Part shown: piece after piece, positions 36,058 through 46,500 of the stretch | Position numbering within the stretch: the first letter of the stretch is position 1 | How the letters are laid out: every line of letters begins with the position of its first letter | Source: Loripinus fragilis | Taxonomy: Eukaryota; Mollusca; Bivalvia; Lucinida; Lucinidae | Assembly (NCBI GenBank): GCA_964019695.1 | Contig: OZ026518.1 | Span: forward strand, 84,191,950-84,255,949 | Reading direction: 5' to 3' | Length of the DNA: 64,000 nucleotides | Program-made: the position numbers and the translations under genes | The notes under the pieces: generated by a model | Seen by the model: only the letters and a program-made list of their open reading frames with translations | What the model was told of the DNA's origin: nothing | Database searches by the model: none

Positions 36058-36061
36058 GAAT

Positions 36062-36398
36062 GGGCTTAGAAAAGCACATAAGTCATATTAGAACTCGTTT
36101 GATCATTGGGCATGTATTGTTTTTCTATGATGGGGTATATATAATCATTTAACTTTATATGTCTTTAATTGATTGTGTCTATAAAGGGGTAGGGGTTTCG
36201 GGATACTATTGGCTGGTCCCTACCTATTTTAATACTGAGTGCACCTTCATCCTCACGGGACTACAATAATGTAATGTGTACGGTGGTTAGGCATAATGGA
36301 TTCTAAAACCCTGTTCAAATAAGTTATGAGTGTTTGATAAATTAACTACTAGTGTATGCCGCCAAGTTCAGCCTCAAGCCTGCTCAATGATCTCTCTC

Positions 36399-36441
<43 letters not shown>

Positions 36442-37161
36442 TGTACATGTTTTACATTGTATTAATCATTGTTAACGTTCTAATTACCATACATTTTTTT
36501 CTCGTCAAAATTTCTCAATGTGATAACACGCCTTTGTAATAATGTCCAAAAACAATGAAGAAATGATCTTGAACTTAATAACACCACAAATGATTATTAC
36601 TTTTCTCATCAATAAACGGTGATATTCTTTTACAGAATTTATAATTCAGTTGAACAAAAGAGTAAAAGTTACAAGGTGGAGTTATCACAATTTGTATTAT
36701 ATTGACTATATTTCTGTCATGTTTGCCATTTTGCGCTTTTTACATCTGAAATTGAATGAGCGCCATTACATTTGTGCAGCTGAATATTGTCAGGAGATGA
36801 ACTAGATAAGCTTTAAGCTTCCGTTCTAATCATTTTGTAATGTGTGTGTATATATATATATATATGTATGTATGTCATGAAGTTGAAATAAAATATGTTT
36901 AATGGATTCTAGTCGCTCGGGATCACCATTTAGCCGTCCTCGAATGGGCCTCTGGTCATTCAACCAAACGGAATGAGTTGGTAAAAGCAATTTCGTTCTT
37001 TTTGGCCTCAGATGGGTAATAACCTTTTAATGCTTGCATCTCTTTATGTACACGTTGTTATATATGCCTTGCGGCCTTGTTTGCTGCTGTTGGCCTCTGA
37101 AAACAGGCCATTAGATAAGATTACATAATTAAAAAATAATTTTCGTATTTCTCATCCAAAA
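36062..37161. other. Unannotated with simple repeats
   Basis: Contains a (TC)n/(TGTC)n microsatellite at 36,390-36,441 and a (TA)n run near 36,847-36,864. No genes recognised. Confidence 0.6.
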
Positions 37162-37228
37162 CATATTTTCTGGGTGCTCAAAAGAACCGTCTCAATGAGA
37201 CGGTTCTTTTGAGCACCCAAAACATATG
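37162..37228. repeat. 67-bp foldback element, second member of the family at 2,289
   Basis: Two 33-bp arms surround a single A. The inner 24 bp of each arm (37,171-37,194 and 37,196-37,219) pair perfectly: TGGGTGCTCAAAAGAACCGT... The outer tips are CATAT/ATATG-like and the centre CTCAATGAG, as in the 2,289-2,355 element, while the stem interior differs. Confidence 0.9.
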
Positions 37229-37956
37229 TTACAACTGATGAATAAAAACATATTCACACCTTTACGCTCAATTTTTTTTTATTTCTCTAGACCTTTGTTA
37301 GTCTATGTGAAAAAACTGTCTGCTACATGTATATTAATGATGCACCGTAAACTGCACATTGCAGTTTTCCGGGCATTGCTCATATCCAGATGCCGACACT
37401 CGTTAAAATAGCCAGCATACAGTATCAATGCAGCCCTATGATTGAGCAAAAAATAAAAATAAAACAAAAAAAAGAGTCATAGCAACCCCTGATTCCAATA
37501 ATACAAGAAATAAGTGGAATCTAACACCAAACGCTGCCATTCCTTTTGTGTAAAAAATCACTTCTTTTCCTACTTATAAACTTGAGGCCAGCATTCCCCT
37601 GTGATAACTATTTCTACCTGTTATTGTTGTAGTTATTCTCTGGATCAATACAATATATAGACCATATGTTTTAAAGCTGTTGAAAGGTTACAATAACGGT
37701 GTCAGTTCAGCTGCCACCAGATTTGCTGTAAAAGTAACACTTATTTTATTACAGTGATGGGCGGATATAAGTCCATTCAAAGCTCTTTTGTAGTTTGTGA
37801 GGTATTATTATTTATCAAAAAGAATATTGTTTAACAAATAATAATTGAAGGGTGGGAGCCATAATTATGAAGTTATATTCTTCTCGTACAAGCTGAAAAA
37901 ATTAAACCACTGCCATAAAGGGGCCTCGACGCGACAACACCTGTCGTCGGGAATTT
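37229..37956. other. No feature recognised
   Basis: AT-rich; no ORF, repeat or RNA recognised. Confidence 0.4.
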
Positions 37957-38022
37957 GCGAACAACAAAGGCGCAGACCAGGCTGCGCGGGTGTGCAGCCT
38001 GACCAGCGCCTTTGTTATTCGC
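37957..38022. repeat. 66-bp foldback of the GCGAACAACAA family
   Basis: Arms GCGAACAACAAAGGCGC and GCGCCTTTGTTATTCGC, with an inner GCTGCGC/GTGCAGC stem and an internal mismatch loop (CAGACCAG opposite CTGACCAG) also present in the 2,477 copy. Confidence 0.85.
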
Positions 38023-38464
38023 TTATTGGAAAGATTATCATATCAAAAACTTGCTACAGGTTTAATTTAACTATTCTAGCTAGACTCAGTAGCTGAGTAG
38101 GCTGAAAAGCCGAAGGTTTTCTCGCGTCGTGGCCCAAATAATGTATGCGAACTGCCCTGTGCGATCAGTTCCAACATCCTGGGCTCATACAGTAGAGTTC
38201 ATTGCTTTGTTAAAAGTACTCTTCATTTTGGAACATTTTTTTTAAATTTTGTAATAGAGCTGCAGGTGTAACACAAAGGCAAATGCTAGTAGAGAGAAAA
38301 AAAAAACGACTTTTATTGTGGTGTCGATTTCCACGATCACTGTCACACTCTCCAATTTGCAATATAATAGCCTGGTTCAATATAAGCCCCGTCCCCAGAA
38401 AACGTGTATTCAGGGTATGCGATATGGCAACATTTATAACCAAATTTATCACTGAGGCCCCCAG

Positions 38465-38760
38465 CTCTATAGCTCTCTAAAAATAATGCATTGATCTCCC
38501 CATGTTGGGCCATCATCGACACGCCATTTAAATGGCGTTTCGCTGACGGGCCGATGATGAGGCCCCCGTGGGGGTCTGTGCTCCCTTGATCCCTGAAAAT
38601 AATGCATTGATCTCCCCAAATCCCTGAAAAAACAAATCGCCCGCTCCCTAAAAGTATTTTGCCTTGCTCCCCAAATCACTAAAATTATTCAGCTTCTCCC
38701 CAAATCCCCCAAAATATAAGCCAATTCTCCCTAAAAGGTATTTTCTTTCCGTAGGATTTA
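38465..38760. repeat. Degenerate 'CTCCCCAAATCCCTAAAA' repeat around a palindrome
   Basis: Phrases of the form 'tctccccaaatccctgaaaa' and 'gctccctaaaa' recur roughly every 30-40 bp. Embedded is the exact palindrome ACGCCATTTAAATGGCGT (38,520-38,537), flanked by 'catcatcgac' and 'ggccgatgatga'. Low complexity; not coding. Confidence 0.6.
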
Positions 38761-39208
38761 ATGCACATACTTAAAACTATGAAGCTATATACAAGCGCAT
38801 GACTGAATGTTCACTTAAAAGTTTGCTTTCTACGTGTATAATACATGGATAGCTCAAAGTATGAGGCCATCCTTAAAATGCTGTTGCTGTACCTGGTAGA
38901 GTAGGCATGAAGGAATGCTCTCTAGTTTTAACAAAACACGGCGTCTCATCAATGTCTGCGCTGTTTGCACAAGGTAAACACACTCTTGGTAATGGTAGAT
39001 TATAAAAAAGTGTATATGATCAGGCCCTCATTTATCCAATCTTTTCATACTTTTGAGGCTGAAACGAGTATACGGTAGTAATATGATCAGTTAGAGATAG
39101 TGCGGAATGGTCAATGCAAGGTGTCGGGTTATCATGGGGTCGCTGTGAATGTGTGAAAGCTGTCTATATATAATGAATATGATTAAAATCTATATGGAAA
39201 CGGCGACA
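38761..39208. other. No feature recognised
   Basis: Nothing recognised in this interval. Confidence 0.35.
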
Positions 39209-39377
39209 TTAACCCTTAGAGCGCCTGCAAAAATGAATATGAAAATGTCTGCTTAAGTCGTCTGCTGCACATATATTGCTAATATTAATGTTTAATGTAA
39301 GTTTATAGGCAAATAGTGATGGGCTTAGATCAGACTGATCAAAAAGGAGCAGTCTAATGTTGGTCTTCTCTATTTAA
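39209..39377 (+). mobile_element. TTAA-type foldback MITE, degraded copy
   Basis: Starts TTAACCCTTAGAGCGCCTGC and contains 'gtcgtctgctg' and a decayed hairpin 'tagatcagactgatc..aggagcagtcta'. Assigned to the family of 29,440 and 40,917 by order and motif; the right end is uncertain. Confidence 0.5.
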
Positions 39378-39492
39378 CCAAAGGGCTTGCAGAGACAAAA
39401 GAGTTGCGATTGACTTGTTTTGCGATTGGCTCTTTAAAGGTTACTTAAAATAAGAGGACAAGTGTTCGTAAACACATAGAATAAAAGAAGAT

Positions 39493-40014
39493 TTAAAGGT
39501 CTTGTGAATCTTCAAAAAAACTTTTTTTGAACGTCTATGGATTGAAAAGCCAGGAATGAGAGAAACAGAATGCCGAAAACCCCAACAAAAAGTTCAAAAT
39601 AGTTACCAAGTTATGAAGGTTTCAAAATTTAATAAGATGAAAATATGCAAGAGGCTCATATGACGTCATTTGAGCTTTTTAAAATATACGATTTAATATA
39701 TTTCATTTATTTATTTAAATTTGCTGAAAATGATTCAATATGATAAAATACAACATTTGCATATAAAAGCTTAATTATGCTGTTTTTGATTACTTAGAAA
39801 TCACACTACATAAAATATGACATTTTGAAAAAATCATCTTGAAACAATAATGTGGGCGGGGCTTATATGCTAATTTGCATAATTTTAAAACTTGCATAAC
39901 TTTTGACTCGGTTGGAATTTTTAGATGGGGTGTTCATCATTTTGGTTTTCTCATCAATGTCATTTAAATCATGAAGAGTTTAATGATGCTTTTGAAGGTT
40001 CACAAGACCTTTAA
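39493..40014. mobile_element. 522-bp TIR element bounded by TTAA
   Basis: The left end TTAAAGGTCTTGTGAATCTT and its complement at 39,990-40,014 match at 24 of 25 positions. If TTAA is the target duplication (39,493-39,496 and 40,011-40,014) the TIR starts AGGTCTTGTGAA. The interior is AT-rich, includes 'tgacgtcatttgagctt' and 'tgggcggggctta', and has no ORF. Confidence 0.8.
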
Positions 40015-40916
40015 CATGTAAAATGCAGTTAATACTTCAGATCGCAAATAGACAAGACTTAGTGGGAATGCTTTGAAGATGTTCACATTGACCCAGCAAA
40101 TCCCTTTCTTGAGCATGAAATATATCGTAATATGCAAGGTCTACACTGCTGTTGTCCACCTGTACGGGAGATTAAGCTCGTGCATTATCTCAACGTACAG
40201 GCGGCCAAACCATGTTTAATATAACCACTACATCACGAATTTACACAATGTAATGTTAGTGGGAACCTGGGTCAAGGTTGGTGGCATACTTTTATACGAA
40301 CCCAATGCTATTGCCTTGTTGGTAAGGTTTCAATAAGCATGATAAGTCAGGTTTCACACTTTATTTCAGCAATTACGTTCATGACTTGCATTTCTCTGAA
40401 ATAAATACCTGACATATCATGCATAGTAGGAATGAAGCGCCTTAGAAAAAGTATCTTACTGGGCCTGAACACAATAAGGGTAAATCTAAATGCGCGTGTG
40501 CTACCACTCATCCACATTCAAAAGTGATCTAAAGTTGTTTTGTGTATTATATTAATTAAGGTGGTATGGGACCCATGTCAAAAGATAACCGGGTGTTTTT
40601 AAAAAAGTAAGAGTTATCTTTATTTATTGTCTTAAAACGTACAAGCATTGGCGTTCACAAAAATATCATTTATCAACACATCTGTATGACAAAATATATA
40701 TTGACCGTCTGGTCCAGTTTCACCCCTCAATGCGTTCCGAGTTATGTTCTTTGACTTTTCGCTTACTGTAAAGGCGGCGCCTCATGAATGCGTAATAAGG
40801 ACTGGTCAGCCTTAGGCATAGGTAAAAGCTGAAAATTAGGCGTGGTTTTATTCAAAAGTAACTGTATCATCTTGCGCCATTATCACAGGATAGATGCAAA
40901 ACACATTATTTAGTCC
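40015..40916. other. No feature recognised
   Basis: Short ORFs only. The phrase 'tttacagtaagcgaaaa' recurs inverted near 40,757 and 41,284, an unexplained short inverted pair. Confidence 0.4.
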
Positions 40917-41111
40917 TTAAAACGCCAGCAAAATAACTGCATCTGAAAATGTATGTTTAACATAAGCATAGAGGCGAACATTGTTGACCCAGATCAGACT
41001 GCTCCTATAGGAGCAATCTGATCTGGGTCCGCACTGTTTGTCTTTGAGGCTTCGCATATTTTTGTGGTCAACAAAAACATACATTTTGTGATTATTCTCT
41101 TTAAGGGTTAA
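40917..41111. mobile_element. TTAA-type foldback MITE with central hairpin
   Basis: TTAA at both ends, the right end reading ...TTAAGGGTTAA. The arms pair 'tgaaaatgtatgttt' with 'aaacatacattttgtga'. The centre 40,986-41,029 is a 44-bp palindrome with one mismatched pair (GACCCAGATCAGACTGCTCC...). Confidence 0.75.
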
Positions 41112-41413
41112 TAAATGTGAGTTCAGTGTGTATACGGTTAGGATTTTCATGAAATGCACGCACGTTTGCGCAGCCCAAGCAACTTACTAATTCTTCACCA
41201 AATTATAAATAGAACCTGATTTCTCTTGTTTAGCAGGTGAACTAGCCGAACAACGCCCAGATATGAATATTAAAGTTACCGCCTTTACAGTAAGCGAAAA
41301 GTCTATTAATACCTGTTCAGGCAATTCTGGTCAGAAAAGTATTCAATGTATGTACTATTCGCTGTAGAAGGTCTTGTCCCATGATAACACACTATGAATC
41401 TGGTGATTCACAA

Positions 41414-41470
41414 ATTAGTAATCCTTCGATCCCTAGTTTAACACTCTACGAACTGAGCCACTGTGCTTCT
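41414..41470 (-). mobile_element. SINE head remnant (tRNA-like)
   Basis: The complement shows 'agtggctcagttcgtagagtg' (A-box-like, 41,445-41,465) and 'gggatcgaagg' (B-box-like). No SINE body follows. Confidence 0.45.
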
Positions 41471-41763
41471 TAAGTTCATTATCTTTGTAAATATGGCGTC
41501 GTGGGAGGGCTCCCTTTCTTAACTTGGATGAAACCCAAGAAGAAACATATTGGACACTGTGAGAGCGCTCGCCAAATGCTGGGGCGAGCCTTTGCCCTAT
41601 TTTTAGCTAGCCAGTGGGGAGTTTTTTGACTGAGGCTTATTTTGTATATATATGGGAGCTGTGAATAATCTAATATGGCCGTTCACATATGCATGCTTGT
41701 CTTAGCATTAACTAATTGCCTTTATGAACAGAACTAAACTCGTGTATCATCCCTTCTTTACCC

Positions 41764-41820
41764 ATTGCTGCAGTGGTAGAATGTTCAACTTGAGACCAAG
41801 TAGTCCCTGGTTTGATCCCT
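41764..41820 (+). mobile_element. SINE head remnant (tRNA-like)
   Basis: 'gctgcagtggtagaatg' resembles an A-box and 'ctggtttgatccc' a B-box, at tRNA spacing. The anticodon stem region is decayed and no body is recognisable. Confidence 0.5.
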
Positions 41821-42533
41821 ATTGCTTATGTTTGTTTACTTATTTGTTTGTTCGTTTGTGTTTATCATGGGAGTGACATAACGACATGTACCACTAGTGG
41901 TTTACAAATTTTGGTAACGCTATGTAATGACGTCCGTAATGGTTTCTCATATAATTATATTGCAACATCAAAGCATAGTTCCACGCAATTTTTAAACGTG
42001 ATTTAACAGTAGTTTTAGGGTCAAACAATAAATAGAACCAAACAGTCGTGCTCCTGTATTATTAAATTTATTAAGCTTGTCACGAATAAGTGACAAAATT
42101 CTTGTCAAGCCTTGCATTTCATCTCTTTTTACAGCTCGTTTAATAACTTCAATATTGGGATCAAACGTGATTTTCTATGCATTATCACCTGCTAGAACAC
42201 CAGGGTGGTGTTGAAACCCAAACCAGAAAGGCGAGGGTTATGACTACCCCAGAGGGGTCTAGCAGATGTAAGTGTATCAGAAAACCATCATTACATAATA
42301 TAAGGTCATTTTCTCGTTTGAAAACTTGCAACAACGTTTTCGAAATAGAACATTTTTCCAGATCAAAGACTTGCGTCGTCCTGACGACACTTCTATACGC
42401 GTTACTGCTGATGATGTCAATTTTGTAACGAATGCAGAATACGAATACTGTACATAAAGTTAAGAAAAGAAGAAAAGAATAAAAGAATAAAAGCAGCTAC
42501 AAAAATGCTATGAATCAACAGCACGTGAATTGC

Positions 42534-42536
<3 letters not shown>

Positions 42537-42600
<64 letters not shown>
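42537..42600. repeat. (CT)n microsatellite, about 32 units
   Basis: An uninterrupted TC run, followed by a short CA/GC-alternating stretch ('cacacacaagcgcgcgcgc'). The ORFs rich in Ser-Leu or Arg-Glu across it are artefacts. Confidence 0.95.
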
Positions 42601-42601
<1 letters not shown>

Positions 42602-42602
<1 letters not shown>

Positions 42603-43570
42603 ATACACTCACCCTCATATAGGCACACACACAAGCGCGCGCGCTCGAACGCACTAATAAAGGTCCTAAGGGGTCCTAGAACGTGCCAAATGAAGAGTAG
42701 ACAAATAATAGGCTTTTCGCACACGGGCCTAAATTAAACAACATCAACTCAAACAATACACTGTCTACGCACACGGACCTAAATTAAACAATGAAGCAGG
42801 TATGACACTCCATGCCTGTTTTTATTTCAGAGGTAAAAACAGAAAATAGCACAAAAAAGAAAAACGAGCACGGTGACATATGCTTTTTAATTAATTATAA
42901 GTTTCTATGCAAATTTCCTTCAAAATAATAAGTTTTTTGGTTCTGTAGTTACATTGTGTGACATTCAAGATTTAAACGATTTTTTGGCCTTAATTGTTTT
43001 TTTACAAAATAAGTTTTAGCTTACAAAATAAGCTACGTGCCTTTTTTTCGCTTTTTTGTGTTCTTTTATTAGCCAATAGCATGTAGCGTATTCCCAGGAA
43101 AAAATATGAGAAATTGATATTTTGAAAAACTCATATTTTATGATTTTTAAAGCTTCATAAATTTTTTAAAAAGCACGGGAAGGTCCTGTTATTTTGTCCA
43201 AATAGATGAGTTTTGAGCTATTTTTTAACATATCAAAAGATGGTAACTTTTTGGACATATGCTGGTGAGTCCGGTACTACCTTAAAATTATTATTATCAA
43301 TGAAAACAAAATGGAGGCTGTTCAAATGGATTTTACAGCCTTGCTTGCACGTGGGTTGTCGTCTTTCAGTATCATTTGGACAGACTCCGGAGTACATCAA
43401 TTTTATACTTTAACAGAAACACAAATAATAGTGTATGAATAAACGACCTATCAGAGGCTCATAGGGCTTAGTACTTGTTCATGACCCCAACCCCATTTTC
43501 TGAAGCCACATTTTTTTACATTTTTGTCACGTTTTCATAGTAAAGGTACCTGCCAATTTGACATTTTTCA
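42602..43570. other. No feature recognised
   Basis: A 47-bp neighbourhood repeats the phrase 'cacacgggcctaaattaaac' (42,720 and 42,770). Otherwise nothing recognised. Confidence 0.4.
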
Positions 43571-46500
43571 AAAGAAGTCAAGGAGCTGTACTAGGCCACT
43601 TGCTGGATATGGTTTACCTCCCCCCAGGGGGAATTTTGTAGACCATATTCTTCTTGAAATCCAATGTCTTGCAAGGATTTTGCAACATGTAAGCCCTCTG
43701 ACAATGGCAGCGTGAAGCTGTAACAGCCTGTTACATACGTTACCCTACAAAATATTTGATAATTAAAATTCTTTTTAAGACTTCAGAAAAGTACAAAAGA
43801 TAAGGTAAGATTTCCAAATTGGTTATATTTTCTAAATAAGCTATTACTGGGCTACAGATAATGACATTTGAAAACAAATATAGTCACCCCCGATGTAGTG
43901 TATGTTACATTTTTTCATTGAACCCCCTTTTAAATGATAAATGCATCTAATATAGTTTGTCTTAAATTTTATTGAAACCAGTTTATGTTCATTAATTTGG
44001 TATTACATTAAAGATTTCTTATTTACCTTTTCAAAACTGCAAGCATTACATTTCAATCTTATATACTTTTTGAGTTATTAGATGATGAACATGGTACCCC
44101 CCATATCACACAAAAATGTAAAATGTAATTCTCCAGGCCTTGCGCTGGCTATAGGTCCCTCTTCTCCCCAGGGGGAATTTCCTACACTATAATTTCCAGA
44201 TACTACATCATATAAGCCACATAATGAAACATGTTAGCCCTCTGAGAGTGGCAGCGCTAGCAGGTAACATCAAGTTACGTGCGTTACCGGCAAAATAACA
44301 TTAAATTTTCCTGATAATGTCTCCAACATGACATATTCACACTTTTTTTGAAGTCTGGTACAGGTTTAAGAACTTCTCATAGCACAGTTACATAATTTTA
44401 GCATTTGTTTTATAAATGTCTTGAGATTTTGCGGTTGTATATGTTACTTAGTGTTTCATATGTTATTTCCAAGTATCAGTATGGCAGTTATTGACTATAC
44501 ATGTATAACATCCGTCAGTGAATATAGTAAATCTGTAACGCTGCTATTCAAATGAATTAAAGCACCTTATTATGGTGTCTTACACTATTTTACAGCCCAG
44601 GTTACATACGTTACTCTCTGAATACCATTAAACATTCAAGATATGGTCTCCAACACGACCTGCTTGTACTTATTTGCATGCTGGCACAGGTCCATGTACT
44701 TATCTTTACTCTGACTCATATGCTGAGGAAGTAACTCAATACATAAACTACCATAAACCATCTTTTCTTTTATAGAGACATCAGATATATAGTTGACATA
44801 ATACTCTTGGAAAGTTTGTAACATTCAGTGCAATGTGCGAGTAACAACTTAAAAGATCAAAGAAAACCCATCAGGTAGAAGGTCTAGAGCAAATCTTCAT
44901 GTATTACCCAACAGTTTTAAAGAATTTTCCTATACAACTTATTACTTCTCTATCAGATTTATCTTGCAAGGATTTTGCAATATGCTAGCACTCTGGTAAT
45001 GGCACCATTACCCTGTAACAGCCAATTTTATATATTACCCATCAACATCTTTGATAATTTTAGTAAATGACATTACTTCTGAAAAGTGCATAAGGTAAGA
45101 TTTCCAAATTGGCTATATCATCCAAATAAGCTATTTCGCCTCACAGATATGGACCTTTGAAAACAGTAAGGCACCCCAAAGTGTTACGTATGTTACTTTT
45201 TTCATTATTCCTATATAAATGATTTATGAAACTAATATAGTTTGATATTTTTTGAAATGTGAATGTGCTTACTTAGTCATTTTGTATCAAAGAATGTTTA
45301 TGTAACTTTAGAAAACTGCAAATATTATGTTTATATCTTTTATAAGGTTTGAGTTTTTGAGTTTTGAACATGGTATCCCCATATAACACAAAATGTGAAA
45401 TATAATTCTGTGGCTCTTTTGTTAGGGTACAATCAAGTTTTCTTTCACCCAAAGGTACTCGATTTCCATCCCATTTATTTTCCACACATTTTGTCCATAT
45501 CTGGAAAGCCTCGCTTGTTTTCATGGGAAAGACTTGATGGTTTAATCTTTGTATGTACATCTTAAGGACAGAAAAGCAGATTGGAGGTAAGCTCATGTTC
45601 ATGCCATTTGAAATAGTCAATATATGTGTATGGCTTTGGTACTTTTTCAGAAACATGTCGTACTGCAGCTTATTCACAATTACATAAATAGCACATGTTA
45701 TGGCTTCATATCACTGATGAGTGCCTAGAGCAATTCTTTATTTGTTTTCCTACCCTTCTTAGAATGTTGATGAACTAGTGGGGGAGGGGTTCTCTATCAG
45801 TTTGATAGGAATAACCTTTCCGTGGTACTAACACATCGGCACATTGGTAGTGTCACAATCTGTTAAACAGAGTATTAATGTAGATTTCTTTCCCCATATT
45901 CTGGTCAATGCTGTTGACATTAAGAAGGTGCACTTTTTGTTGCATACACCATTGTTGAACAAAACACACAGGTTATCCTCTGCGAGAATGTTTGTAAAAC
46001 TTTATAAACTGCTGCTTATACATTGTATATATGTATCAGTGACATAACCAACACGCCCTGCCTTTAGTGCCTGGTTGAATACTGGTACCATCAGATCTAT
46101 GAAGGTGACAAGAAAGAAAAGCTATTATGCTCTGTAGTTATGGCATTAACATCAACATTATGTGCAGCACTACATGGCCAATGTAATGTTGGTTCAATGT
46201 GTGATTGCAAGCCATGCTGAAGTTTAGACTTGTCAGTTTTGGTGGAAATTCTATCAGGAGTTGACAGTGACCATGGTACCGGTCCTAGAAGGAACGGCAG
46301 TGTCAACTCAAGGTCAACATTATGTCCAGTAGAAAGAAGGCCATGCTTACCAAGGACGCTCCCTTAAGCTCTCATCTGGCTGTTTACGTTTTGTAAATTG
46401 GGCAATTTCTTCTTACTTGACCTCGCAAGCATCAAAACTTTATTAGCTTGTAGCATTGTAGGGGGGGGGGGGGGTGTGAAAGACAGATTTTTTAAACTAA

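Noticed and set aside
42417..42737. Arg/Glu-rich and Ser/Leu-rich ORFs
   Set aside because: Translation of the (CT)n microsatellite in both directions.
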